From contig CAVCGL010000008.1 in NCBI GenBank assembly GCA_963601915.1, positions 50,272 to 114,271 of the forward strand: 64,000 bases of DNA, read 5' to 3'. This stretch comes from Butyricicoccus_A sp963601915 (GTDB lineage: Bacteria; Bacillota; Clostridia; Oscillospirales; Butyricicoccaceae). Under the pieces are notes generated by a model, which worked only from the letters and a program-made list of their open reading frames with translations, was not told the origin of the DNA and ran no database searches. Below are positions 33,752 to 43,316 of this stretch, in pieces. Position 1 is the stretch's first letter, and every line of letters begins with the position of its first letter. A program made the position numbers and the translations under genes.

Positions 33752-34774
33752 ATGGCACGAGGCGGCAAACCGATTATTCCGACAGGCGGTACAGCCCAGC
33801 GCATTCAGGATCAGCGCAACCGCTCGACCCATTCGATTCCGCTGGACAAGCTAATTCCGTATCATCGGGAGAATGTGAACGGCAATCCGATTTTCCGTGA
33901 CTACTCGCAGGACAAGCTGGAGCAGCTGGCGAACAGTCTGGAGCGGGACGGACAGGTAGAGAACATCATTGTGTTCCCGTCCGAGCAGCAGCCGGGCATG
34001 TATGAGGTGCTGTCCGGCAAGCAGCGCACGCGCGCCGCGCGGTTGGTACAGCAAAAACATCCCGAGCGCAGCACGCTAAATGCCACAATTTTGGATTTGC
34101 AGGCTGTAAAGGCTAACACCTTTGCACTGGGCGATTTGACCTATGTTTTGACCAATGTACACCGCAGAGACCAATTATTGATCTCGGAATTGGGCATGGC
34201 GTTTGAGATGCAGTTTCAAGCGGAAAAGCATCAGGGAAAAACGGCAAAGGAAGGAAAGGATACGTTGACGCAGCTGGCAGAGCAGAACCAGACCTCGCCG
34301 TCCTTTATCAAGTGCGCCCGACAGTTTATCCCGGCAATTGCCATTCCTGAAATCATTGCCCTGGCAGACAGCGGAAGCATTCCTGTGTCTGCGGCCTCGC
34401 AGACGCTGACGCGTATGAACAAGGCGACCCAGCGCGGGCTGATAGACATGCTACGACAGGCAAGCGAGCCGGAAGAGCTGTCCAGCTATTGCAAGAAAAA
34501 GCTGACCACGGCCGCCCTGCGCGCCCTCAAGGAGGCGTATGACACGCGCATCGCGGCGGCGGAAGACCCGGAGAGCAACGTCTTGATGCGAGAGGACGTC
34601 GCATTTCTGTTCGCAGATACGAAGCCAAAGACCGTGTTCAAAGCACCGACCAAAAAGGCATTACAGGCAGTCATCCCGGAACAACTGTGGGGAGACCAGA
34701 AGGCCGCTTCGGAATATCTCGTAAAGGCGATGGAGGAGCTGAAGCGGTATAAGGAAAAGTATGGGGAGCTGTGA
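33752..34774 (+). CDS. parB: ParB/Spo0J-like partition protein
   Basis: This 340-residue protein has an N-terminal ParB/sulfiredoxin-like domain: SIPLDKLIPYHREN, YSQDKLEQLANSLERDGQVENIIV and YEVLSGKQRTRAARLV (the CTPase region of ParB; here GKQRTRAA in place of GERRxRAA). A helical DNA-binding middle (LTQLAEQNQTSPSFIKCARQF) and a basic C-terminus follow. The HTH seems shorter than in Spo0J. It should bind the centromere; the 25-bp palindromes near 30 kb are the best candidates. A perfect terminator follows. Confidence 0.88.
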   Translation: MARGGKPIIPTGGTAQRIQDQRNRSTHSIPLDKLIPYHRENVNGNPIFRDYSQDKLEQLANSLERDGQVENIIVFPSEQQPGMYEVLSGKQRTRAARLVQQKHPERSTLNATILDLQAVKANTFALGDLTYVLTNVHRRDQLLISELGMAFEMQFQAEKHQGKTAKEGKDTLTQLAEQNQTSPSFIKCARQFIPAIAIPEIIALADSGSIPVSAASQTLTRMNKATQRGLIDMLRQASEPEELSSYCKKKLTTAALRALKEAYDTRIAAAEDPESNVLMREDVAFLFADTKPKTVFKAPTKKALQAVIPEQLWGDQKAASEYLVKAMEELKRYKEKYGEL

Positions 34775-34834
34775 GAGACGGAATTACGAAAGCTCCTGCT
34801 GACATAAGAGAAAAAACGCGCATATATGCAAGAC

Positions 34835-34868
34835 AAAACCTCAGAGGTTGCAACCTCTGAGGTTTTGT
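34835..34868 (+). terminator. Terminator of the par operon
   Basis: A perfect 16+16 bp palindrome (AAAACCTCAGAGGTTG at 34835-34850 and its complement at 34851-34866) is followed by TTGTTG. Confidence 0.85.
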
Positions 34869-35061
34869 TGTGTGGGAGAATCGCAGATTTATATTGCCAT
34901 TATTTTCTTGTTCCTATAAAAAACTACGCGCGAAAAAAAGATACAAATTGGAATCAAAATGGTAACACAAAGGGAACAAATGCCAGAGAAGTGCCTTGAT
35001 TCCGAAATCAAATCGTAGGAAAAACAAGAATTTGAGATAGAAAACCAGCAAAGGTGAGGGA

Positions 35062-35240
35062 TTGACAAAGAGTAAAATCGGTGTAAGATGTAGTTAGCGT
35101 CGGCTTACTAGAAGAGAAGTGAAACCAACTATAAAAAACAAAAAATAGAAATTTTGTTGAAAAAAAACGGAAAATTAGCGGAATTAACTCGCAAAGAGAT
35201 TAGCTAACGTTAATTGCTCTCGGCGCGTTCTGATGGGAGG
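35062..35240 (+). promoter_or_regulatory. Promoter and long leader of the NRPS/PKS cluster
   Basis: TTGACA (35062-35067), 16 bp and TAAGAT (35084-35089) form a promoter about 160 bp before the first gene. The leader is AT-rich and contains AATTAAC ... GTTAATT and TTAGCTAA-type dyads, but no clear Fur box. 34869-35061 holds nothing I can name. GGGAGG (35235-35240) is the ribosome site of the first gene. Confidence 0.55.
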
Positions 35241-35250
35241 CAAGAAAATC

Positions 35251-35916
35251 GTGTATCAGCCGACGGCGTATCTCCTTCGCCATGCACAGCGAATGCCAAC
35301 ACAACCGTATAGGCGGCTAGAACAAATCTTGCCTGCGGATCGGCGGAAGCGTATGCTGTGTTATCGGCGAGAGGAAGATCGAAAAAACTGCGTATTTGCC
35401 TATTGTCTGCTGCAATATGCGCTGAAAAGACAGTTCGGCATACGCGGGATGCCGGAGATGCAACTTGCAGATTCGGGAAAACCGTACTTTTCAGACAAGG
35501 CCATGCCGCGGTTCAATTGGTCGCATTGTCATGGCGGAATCCTATGCGCTGTGGCCATGCAGGAAGTTGGATGCGATATTCAAGACGATATTTTACATGC
35601 ACAGGCGCTGTATTCCCGCTGCCTGCATGAACGAGAGCGGAAGAGCCTGCCGCAAGAGGAGGCGGACGCTGCCTTTACGCGGCTTTGGGCGTTGAAGGAG
35701 AGCTATCTCAAGTACTTGGGGGTAGGGCTGCGCCGCGATATGAGAGAGCTGGATTATTCCGATTGTGCGCAGCTATGCGGAAGCCGAGACATTGGCGATG
35801 CTGTGCTGACATGGGGACGGTGTCCGGGGCTGTATTACAGTGTGTGCGCGCAAGCACCGGCGGATATTTGTGAAATAAACAGCGAAATGCTATACCAAAC
35901 ACTTTGCTGTGAGTAA
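35251..35916 (+). CDS. 4'-phosphopantetheinyl transferase (Sfp type)
   Basis: A GTG start at 35251 is preferred because GGGAGG lies 10 nt upstream; the ATG at 35233 lies before that site. The 221-residue product has the Sfp signatures: VGCDIQDD for Mg2+ binding, and FTRLWALKESYLKYLGVGL (the WxxKES..K block). It would load phosphopantetheine on the ACP and PCP domains encoded downstream, so it is the activating enzyme of the cluster. It is the first gene of a co-directional run to 52.4 kb. The N-terminal part is weakly conserved, as usual in the family. Confidence 0.9.
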   Translation: MYQPTAYLLRHAQRMPTQPYRRLEQILPADRRKRMLCYRREEDRKNCVFAYCLLQYALKRQFGIRGMPEMQLADSGKPYFSDKAMPRFNWSHCHGGILCAVAMQEVGCDIQDDILHAQALYSRCLHERERKSLPQEEADAAFTRLWALKESYLKYLGVGLRRDMRELDYSDCAQLCGSRDIGDAVLTWGRCPGLYYSVCAQAPADICEINSEMLYQTLCCE

Positions 35917-35938
35917 ATAGAGAAAGAAGACAGACTGT

Positions 35939-36823
35939 ATGAAAAAATTATTTTGTATTCCAGGCGCTGGCGCCTCTGCGGTAATGTTTCTGCCGTGGAT
36001 GAAGGAGCTGAACGGCAGCGAAGATTTCAAGCTGTGCCTGCTGGAGATTCCAGGGCGCGGTATGCGAAAGAAGGACGCGCCGGTCAAAACGATGGAGGAA
36101 CTGGTGGATGTCCTGATTCAGAAGATGGACATTCAGCTGAAGCCGGATGAATCCTATGTGATTTATGGATACTGCTTTGGTGCGATTATTGGCTATGAAT
36201 TGTGCCGCAAGCTTCGGATGCTGGGGAAAAAAGAACCCGAGCACTTTTTTTGCAGTTCTATCGGATCACCGGGAAACCGAAAGATTGCGGAACCTGTGTT
36301 TGCGAACCGCTCGTTCCGGGGAGAAATTCGACAGATGTTTGTCCGATATTTTCCGGAGCAGCTGTTTACCCACACAGAGAGTTTGGAGAAAATCACTGCG
36401 TTGTATACACAGCATGCGTTTGATACATTTGATGAGACGCAGCGCATTCAGCCCGTCCCACTGGACGAACTGATGCAGGACTGTGGCGATCTTGCCGGAA
36501 AAGAGGAAAATCTCGCGCGCATTGTGGATTTCGCCAATGACGCGCTGGACATTTTCCAATACGATCAGCAGATGCTGCTGGATTACAGCCATTCCGAGCA
36601 CGAGCCGTTTTTGCTGGAGTGCCCGCTGACCGTGATGCGCGGCGAGCAGGACACGCTGACCGGAGAAGCAGATCTCATGGAGTGGAAGGATTACTGTGAC
36701 GGCGGCTTGGCGTTAAAGACCGTGTGCGGCAATCACTTTACCTTTGAGGAGAGCCGCGACGAGATCATGGAGATTATCCAACAGGAGAGCGGCGAAGACA
36801 GCATGATGATTTTAGATATTTGA
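35939..36823 (+). CDS. Type II thioesterase with a cysteine nucleophile
   Basis: This 294-residue alpha/beta-hydrolase is of the GrsT/RifR type: MKKLFCIPGAGASAVMFLPWM, EIPGRGMRKKD, and the elbow IYGYCFGAIIGYEL. The elbow is G-x-C-x-G with Cys79 where type II thioesterases normally have Ser. The late catalytic GNHFTFEE His is kept. A Cys nucleophile is known in some acyl-transferring thioesterase domains and may favour transfer or ring closure over hydrolysis. It starts 22 bp after the PPTase gene. Editing of misloaded carriers is the default role, but chain release is possible, since the synthetase lacks a C-terminal TE. Confidence 0.88.
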   Translation: MKKLFCIPGAGASAVMFLPWMKELNGSEDFKLCLLEIPGRGMRKKDAPVKTMEELVDVLIQKMDIQLKPDESYVIYGYCFGAIIGYELCRKLRMLGKKEPEHFFCSSIGSPGNRKIAEPVFANRSFRGEIRQMFVRYFPEQLFTHTESLEKITALYTQHAFDTFDETQRIQPVPLDELMQDCGDLAGKEENLARIVDFANDALDIFQYDQQMLLDYSHSEHEPFLLECPLTVMRGEQDTLTGEADLMEWKDYCDGGLALKTVCGNHFTFEESRDEIMEIIQQESGEDSMMILDI

Positions 36824-36848
36824 GCAGAAGTAAAGGAGTGAAAAAGCG

Positions 36849-39332
36849 ATGCAGTATCATCAAATTGCAGTCATTGGCATGAGCGGGCGGTTTGCCCAGT
36901 CGGAAACGCTGCTGGATTTCCGGCGCGTGCTCAGCCGAAAGCAGGACTGTATTGCGGAGGTGTCGGAAAAGCGCAAGCGTCTGCTGGGCTTAGAACCGGA
37001 TGCCGACTGCATTCAGTTGGGAAGCATCGAGGACATTGACTGCTTCGACCACAAGTATTTCGGCATTCCGTCCAAAGAGGCGGATTTTATGAGTCCGGAA
37101 CAACGATTGGGCTTGGAACTCGCAACCGAAGCCGTCCTCAATGCGGGCTATTCGTTGGAGCAGTTCCGCGGGAAAAATTGCGGCGTGTTGGTTTCCAGCT
37201 CGGAAGTCGCGTACAACAAAGAACGCGCCGCATCGACATCCCTGTCGGTGCTGGGCAATATGAAATTGATGATCTGTGGAAAGATTGCGTATTTTCTCGA
37301 TCTGCGCGCAGCCAATGCCATGTATGACGCGGGCTGCTCGTCCTCGTTGGCAGCGATTCACGATGCGTGCATCAAGCTGATGACGGAGGAATGGGAGTAT
37401 GCGCTGGTCGGAGGCATTTCTCTGTTCACGGACATCGAAGACAAGAAAAAACAGAAATATCAGACCATGGGTTTATTGTCTCCAGAGTACCGCAGCAAGG
37501 CATTCGATGAGCAGGCAGACGGCACGAGCGCAGGAGAAGGCGCGGCCTTTGTTTTGCTCAAGCGATTGACAGATGCGGAGCGCGATGGCGACTTTATTTA
37601 TGGCGTGCTGACCTCCGGCGCGGTCAATGGGGACGGCGCGCGGTGCAGCAAGGTGACGATGCCGAGCCCGGAGGCGCAGAGACAGGTCATTGAACGGGCA
37701 TGGCGCGACAGCGGCAATCCGCAGCTCACAGAGATTGAGGCGCACGGCATAGGAAACAAAATCGGTGATTCCGTCGAAGCGGAAGCCCTGTTTGAAAATT
37801 TGCGTGCCGCTGGGCTGGACAAAAAAGAAATTTTGCTCAGTGCGGTCAAAACCAACATTGGACACTTGTATGAAGCCGCCGGTGTGGCAAGCCTGGTAAA
37901 GGTATTGCTGGGCTTCCGCTATGATGAGGCGTATCCGCTGGCAAACTTCCAGCAGGCGAACGCCCTGATTGATTTTGCTTCGGTGGGATTGACCCCGTTG
38001 ACCGAAACCCGACATTTTTCGCCGGGCAGCCATCGTGTAGCTGGCATCGACGGTTTCGGAATCAGCGGAACCAACGTCCATGTTTTGGTAGAAAATTATG
38101 CCAGCCAGCCGGTGCAGGAGCACGATGACGCGCCGAGTCTTGTCAAGCTGAGCGCCCAGAGTGAGGAATCCTTCTATGGCAACAGCGAGCGGTTTGCGCA
38201 GGCACTTCGAGACGGCAAGACGGACTATGCGACTGCTGTGTACACGATGAACACAGCGCGCGACGACGGTGCCGTGCGTCGGCTGGTCTATTGCGACAGC
38301 AGGCAGGATCTGCTGGAACGGCTGGATATGATGCGTCCGACCGCGTCGCAGCAGCCCAAGAAGCTCGTGTTTGTGCTCAAGCAGGAGGACTGCGAGCAGG
38401 TATCGTGCGGGGCGTATGAGACGCTGTTTCCCGGTATGCGCTCGTTTTGGAAGGAGACCGGCACACCGGATCTGACGTTCAAGTGCGCGGCCTATCGGTA
38501 TCTGGCCGCGTGCGGCATGACCCCGGACTATGTTTTGGCGGACAAAACCGGCAAGGCGGTGGTACAGTATGCCGCGGGACGCCGGAGCCTAGAGGACTTG
38601 CAGGCAGCCGCGAGCCAGACGGACAATGATTATACCAAGGTGGTCAAGCAGCTGGAGAAGTTAGCGAAAGATAACGATTTACTGGTTGTCGATTTTGGAC
38701 ACAAGGGTGCCCTGCGCCAGCTGGTTTGCATCGAGGGCGTACAAGTCTTGTCCGTGGCGCGTCCGCGTGAAATGGCAGGGCTGTTTGTCGATTGGTACAA
38801 CAGCGGCAAGTCCATCGACTGGGAGGCGTTCTATCAGGAAAAGCGGCCGCGCGTGTGCCTGCCCGGCTATGCGTTTGAGAAGTGCAGCCATTGGATCACG
38901 CCGGAGAAAAAGCAGGCGGAGCGCGTTGCCAGCGTGACGCCGAGCCTTGTGCCGCTGTCATCGGCACCGGCAGCCCCGGCGCCAGCCGAGCCGATCCAGC
39001 TGCCGCATTTGGCGCAGCCAATCAAAATGCCGCATCTCGCACAGGCACCGGCGCAAACCGAGCAGGCGAAACCGGCGCCGCCGACAAACGGGGACGGAAA
39101 GCTGATTCAAGTCGAGCAGTTTTTGGAAAAGCTCTGGATGAAAATTTTGAATTTCTCTGACAGCATTGCTTACGACGAGGACTTCTTTTATTTGGGCGGC
39201 AACTCGCTGCTCATTGAGATGATGGCGGACCCGATTGAGCAGCAATTCGGCATTGACTTTGATATTTATGAAATTTATGAGAACGAGACGATTGAAAAGC
39301 TCGCACATCGTATTTTGGAGACTGCATCGTAA
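36849..39332 (+). CDS. PKS module: ketosynthase, AT remnant/linker, acyl carrier protein
   Basis: This is an 827-residue protein. Residues 1-430 are a type I KS with intact catalytic triad Cys163 (DAGCSSSLAAIH), His299 (EAHGIGNKIGD) and His339 (TNIGHLYEAAG). Residues about 500-690 keep the scaffold around an acyltransferase, including the post-AT linker IDWEAFYQEKRPRVCLPGYAF, but lack the GHSxG active site and most of the domain. A Pro/Ala-rich linker (about 705-750) leads to an ACP with phosphopantetheine Ser in GGNSLLIEM (about 784). No KR, DH or ER is present. Extender loading must come in trans. One ketide extension without reduction is predicted. Confidence 0.88.
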   Translation: MQYHQIAVIGMSGRFAQSETLLDFRRVLSRKQDCIAEVSEKRKRLLGLEPDADCIQLGSIEDIDCFDHKYFGIPSKEADFMSPEQRLGLELATEAVLNAGYSLEQFRGKNCGVLVSSSEVAYNKERAASTSLSVLGNMKLMICGKIAYFLDLRAANAMYDAGCSSSLAAIHDACIKLMTEEWEYALVGGISLFTDIEDKKKQKYQTMGLLSPEYRSKAFDEQADGTSAGEGAAFVLLKRLTDAERDGDFIYGVLTSGAVNGDGARCSKVTMPSPEAQRQVIERAWRDSGNPQLTEIEAHGIGNKIGDSVEAEALFENLRAAGLDKKEILLSAVKTNIGHLYEAAGVASLVKVLLGFRYDEAYPLANFQQANALIDFASVGLTPLTETRHFSPGSHRVAGIDGFGISGTNVHVLVENYASQPVQEHDDAPSLVKLSAQSEESFYGNSERFAQALRDGKTDYATAVYTMNTARDDGAVRRLVYCDSRQDLLERLDMMRPTASQQPKKLVFVLKQEDCEQVSCGAYETLFPGMRSFWKETGTPDLTFKCAAYRYLAACGMTPDYVLADKTGKAVVQYAAGRRSLEDLQAAASQTDNDYTKVVKQLEKLAKDNDLLVVDFGHKGALRQLVCIEGVQVLSVARPREMAGLFVDWYNSGKSIDWEAFYQEKRPRVCLPGYAFEKCSHWITPEKKQAERVASVTPSLVPLSSAPAAPAPAEPIQLPHLAQPIKMPHLAQAPAQTEQAKPAPPTNGDGKLIQVEQFLEKLWMKILNFSDSIAYDEDFFYLGGNSLLIEMMADPIEQQFGIDFDIYEIYENETIEKLAHRILETAS

Positions 39333-39346
39333 GGAGGTTGATAGAG

Positions 39347-41380
39347 ATGAATACGCTGGTTCAGCTGGTCAGACAGCAGGCAGAGAGCCGGCCGGAGCAT
39401 CCGGCTGTCATCTATCGCGGCGAATGCCTGACCTATGGAAAGCTGTATGAGAGCGCGGCGCGCATGACCGCGCTGCTGCGCAGTATGGGCTTGCAGCCGG
39501 GAGATCGCGTGATGCTGGAGGCGGTACCGAAGCCAATTTTTGTCGCGGCATTTCTTGCGGTGCAGGCTGTCGGTGCCGTGACGATTCCGGTGGCGCGGGC
39601 GGAAAAACGCCACGTACTGGACTACATCACCGAACTGACAGGCGCACGCCTGTATTTACATGCGTCGGCGGTGCGGGATTTTTGCGTGACAGCGGTTCCA
39701 TACCACGATATGGAACGCGCCATGGTACAGGCGCCGCTGGAGGAAGCCGCACCGGTTGACGAGACGACGCTGTTGGAGCTGATTTTCACGACGGGCTCGA
39801 CCGGACGACCCAAGGGAGCCATGCACACGGCAGGTGCTCTGTGGTGCAATATAAAAAACACCAGAGACGGCATTGGGATGCGGGAGAGCGATGTCGTGCT
39901 CATCCCGCTGCCGCTCAATCACTCGTTTGCCCTGCGCGTGCTGCGATCCGCGTTTGCGGTCGGTGCCACGGTTGTGCTGCAAAACAGTGCCGTTTCCGTC
40001 AAAGAAACCGCGGAAAACATCCGGCAGTTCCACTGCACCGCGGCGATCAGCGTCAGTGTTGCGATGGAAACTATGTTGCACACGGTCGGAGAGGAGCAGG
40101 TGCAGCGCATGTTTGGCGGTCTGCGGTATATCGAATTCAGTGCGGGAGCCGTGTCGGTTCCGCTGCGCAAGCGGCTGTTAGACCTGCTGCCCGACACGCA
40201 GATTCACAACACGTGGGGTTCCTCGGAGAGCGGCGGCTGCCTGTTTCTCAATGTCAGCGAACGGACGGATAAAATCACCTCTGCCGGACGACCATTAGAC
40301 GGTATTGAGGTCGGCATTGTCGATGCGGACGGAGCGCTGATGGACGGCATCGGCCCGGACACCGTCGGACGGCTCGCGCTGCGCGGCGGTATGCAGATGT
40401 CCGGCTATTACGGACAGGAGGAGCTGACGCGGGAGACCCTGCGCGACGGCTGGATGCTGGTCAACGATCTGGTTTGGCGCGATGCAGACGGATATTTGTA
40501 CATGGTTGGCCGGGCGGATGACATCATCAATGTCGGCGGCGAAAAGGTTGCGCCGCGTGAAATTGAAGAACAGGTGATGCAATCGGGATGGCTCACCGAG
40601 TGCATGGTGCTCGGCGTGGAGGACAAAAAGGGCAGTATGGGACAGGTTCCAGCCTTGTTTTATGTGGCAAAGGATGCGAATCATCCGGTTTCGGCAGAGG
40701 AGCTGAAAATGTATCTGAGCCGAGAGCTGCCGCAGCACAAAGTGCCGCAGGAATACATCAGCCTGTCAGCGATTCCGCGCAATGCCATGGGAAAACCGGA
40801 CCGCAAGGCACTCAAGCGCGATTGGGAAATGCAGAGCAGCACCAATGAGACCATTGAGACCATTTTCCAGCGCCGCAGCATTCGTTCGTTTCAGGACAAA
40901 GCCGTGCCTGCGCACATGATTTCTGTGCTGTTGGCGTGCGCCAAAGCCGCGCCATCCGGCAAAAATCTCAAAACGCGCCGGTTTACGGTTATTCAGGATG
41001 CCGCGGAAATTGCGGCATTCAAACAGGTGATACAAGAGGCGACGGCAAAGAACCACCTGCCGCTCAACGGATTTGAACATCCGCCGCTGTTGATTTTGAT
41101 CTCCAACGATCGGCGCAATCAGGATGGCATTCAGGATGCCGCGGTGTCAGCGGAGAATATCATGCTGGCGGCGACGTCGCTGGGCTTGGGCAGCGTGTGA
41201 CTCAATGCGTTGATGACGCTGTGCGACGAGCCGACCATCCGCGCAAAGCTGGAGGAATATCATATTCCCCGCAACCATATTGTATGGGCGATGATGGCGA
41301 TTGGATGGCCGACCGCGCCGGGAACCGTACCGGAAGAGCGCGGCAATGAAGTCTATTACGTGGGAGGAGAGAACGGATGA
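39347..41380 (+). CDS. AMP-forming acyl/aryl ligase fused to nitroreductase, with in-frame TGA
   Basis: The start at 39347 is set by AAGGAGG 9 nt upstream. Residues 1-500 form an adenylate-forming ligase: FTTGSTGRPKGAMH, NTWGSSESGG, a YLYMVGRADDIINVGGEKVAPREIE block and a final GKPDRK Lys. From about residue 505 a nitroreductase-fold FMN domain follows (RRSIRSFQDKAVP, KAAPSGKN, AAVSAENIMLAATSLGLGSV). A TGA at 41198-41200 then interrupts it, but the same frame continues (LNALMTLCDEP ... AMMAIGWP) and ends at the ATGA overlap with the next gene. Relatives usually have Trp there, so TGG to TGA is likely. In thiazoline pathways such flavin domains oxidise the ring to thiazole. Confidence 0.82.
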
Positions 41381-43296
41381 GCGAGAGCCAGACCGTGGTG
41401 CTGCGACGAGGCGGACCGACACCGCCGAGCGCGATTCGCTTTGCCAGAGATCTGCTGCTGCGCGAGGGCGCGTGGCAGGAGCGAACGCTGCTCTGCCTAT
41501 CCGAACCACAGGATACTGTCGAGATGACCTATCGTGCGCTGCAGGAACGCGCCCAGACGGCGGCGGCAAATCTGCAGGCGATGGGCATCGGCTGCGGGGA
41601 CAGCGTGTGTGTCTCCGTGCGCAACAGAGCGAGCTTTTTGACCGCATTTTGGGGTGTCGTGCTCAGCGGCGCGGCGGCGATTCCCATCGAGCACACGGCG
41701 TTCGGCAGACAGAAGGAGGAGGCGGCGCGGAGCAGAATTGCCAGTATCCAGCGCATTGCACAGCCCAAGGCGATGATTACCGATTGGTTGGAGCCGATAG
41801 ACGGCGTGCCGATCTTAACGCCGGAGCAATTGACGGCGGAACCTGCGCAGGCATGGCACGCGCAGCCGCTGGATGACGAGCATGTGATGATGATTTTGTT
41901 TACCTCCGGCAGCACGGGACAGCCAAAGGGGGTTCCGATTACCGAGCGAATGCTGCGGGCAAATCTTGCCGGACATGCGGCCGCGTTTCCATTTACGCCG
42001 GACGACATTTTCTTGAACTGGATGCCGCTGGATCACTCTGCCGCTATGGTGCAGGCGCATTTGCTGCCGGTATATATGCAGAGTTCTCAAATTCAGATTT
42101 CCACGAGCAGAATTCTTTCCGAACCGGCGCAGTGGATGCAGCTGGCAAGTCAATATCAGGTGACGATCAGCTGGGCGCCGAATTTCGCCTATGAATTAGC
42201 GAGTGCTAATATTGAGATGCCGCATCCCCTCGATCTCTCTCGGATTCGCTGCCTGTTCAGCGCAGGCGAGACCGTGACGCGGACGGCGTGCGAGCACTTT
42301 GTCCGGCGGTGGGCGCCGTTTGGCCTGCAAGACGATGTGATTCACGTCGGCTGGGGCATGACCGAGACCGCGGGATATATGCTGACCTCGCAGGGATGGA
42401 AACATAACGCCTCGGTCGGCAGCATCTGTTCGACCGGCGAACCGATTGCGGGCGTCGAAGTCGGCGTACAGTATCGGGAGGATGGATACGGCGAACTGCT
42501 GGTGCGCGGCGACACGGTTGCACAGACCTATGTCGGCGGATGCGATGAAATGTGCTGTGATACGGATGGCTGGCTGCACTCGGGCGACGAGATTTTCGTG
42601 CAGGGTGACACGTTCGTCATTGTGGGACGGCAAAAGGATATTTTTATTCGCAACGGGCTCAACATTTCCTGCGCAGAGATGGAGGCGCGCATCCTGCAAG
42701 AGCTGCCGAACGATTGTGCGCAGGTCGTTTGCGTGGTGCTGCCGGATACGGACAGCGGAAGGGATCAGCTGGCGGTCTTTGCCGTTTGCGATCCCCAAAA
42801 TCAGGCGGCGTGCAGTAAGCAGCTGTGCCGGGTGCTGATTGTGCATTTCGGATTCAGCTATGATGTCCTGATTTTTGTCTCGCCGGAGCAAATCCCGCGG
42901 ACGGGCGTCGGCAAGATCCGGCGCAAGACGCTGCGGCAGCTGCTGGAGAGCGGCGCGCTGACCCCGTACCGCGAGCCGGAAATGCAGCCGTGCGCGAACG
43001 AGTCCCAAGAGCACAAGCAGCACACAGAAAAAATGCTCGCGCTGTGGCAGACGGTTCTCCACGACGCGCAGCTGACAGCGCAGGATAATTTCTTTCTTTC
43101 CGGCGGCTCATCGGCGCAGATTCCGCGCCTGCTCGCCATGATTGCGGACACCTTCGGGCGAACGATTCACGCGACGGATCTTTTGAATGCGCCGACGGTC
43201 GAGCAGTTGGTCCGCGCGCTGTTCACAGCTTCCCCGCAGGAGGAAGAAGCGCAGACCGATGATCTGCTGGATGAGATAGACATTCTGGACATCTAA
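41377..43296 (+). CDS. Fatty-acyl/aryl-AMP ligase fused to an acyl carrier protein
   Basis: This 639-residue protein overlaps the previous stop (ATGA). Residues 1-545 are an adenylate-forming ligase with FTSGSTGQPKGVPITERML near 170-190, WMPLDHSAAMVQAHLLPVY and GWGMTETAGYML. The GRQKDIFIRNGLNISCAEME and RTGVGKIRRKTL blocks follow. The pattern fits loading ligases of the FAAL/PKS-initiation type more than amino-acid A domains. Residues about 560-630 are an ACP with the attachment Ser in FFLSGGSSAQIPRLL. It can activate a carboxylic acid and place it on its own carrier, so it is a likely starter unit loader. Confidence 0.87.
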   Translation: MSESQTVVLRRGGPTPPSAIRFARDLLLREGAWQERTLLCLSEPQDTVEMTYRALQERAQTAAANLQAMGIGCGDSVCVSVRNRASFLTAFWGVVLSGAAAIPIEHTAFGRQKEEAARSRIASIQRIAQPKAMITDWLEPIDGVPILTPEQLTAEPAQAWHAQPLDDEHVMMILFTSGSTGQPKGVPITERMLRANLAGHAAAFPFTPDDIFLNWMPLDHSAAMVQAHLLPVYMQSSQIQISTSRILSEPAQWMQLASQYQVTISWAPNFAYELASANIEMPHPLDLSRIRCLFSAGETVTRTACEHFVRRWAPFGLQDDVIHVGWGMTETAGYMLTSQGWKHNASVGSICSTGEPIAGVEVGVQYREDGYGELLVRGDTVAQTYVGGCDEMCCDTDGWLHSGDEIFVQGDTFVIVGRQKDIFIRNGLNISCAEMEARILQELPNDCAQVVCVVLPDTDSGRDQLAVFAVCDPQNQAACSKQLCRVLIVHFGFSYDVLIFVSPEQIPRTGVGKIRRKTLRQLLESGALTPYREPEMQPCANESQEHKQHTEKMLALWQTVLHDAQLTAQDNFFLSGGSSAQIPRLLAMIADTFGRTIHATDLLNAPTVEQLVRALFTASPQEEEAQTDDLLDEIDILDI

Positions 43297-43316
43297 ACAG
43301 GAAAGGAGCCAGCAAA

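Noticed and set aside
35095..35250. Fur box before the biosynthetic cluster
   Set aside because: The leader has AT-rich dyads but no GATAATGATAATCATTATC-like 19-mer, so iron control is not supported by the sequence.
41198..41200. Selenocysteine codon in the nitroreductase domain
   Set aside because: Trp is the usual residue there, no convincing SECIS-like hairpin follows the TGA, and no Sec-containing member is known to me.
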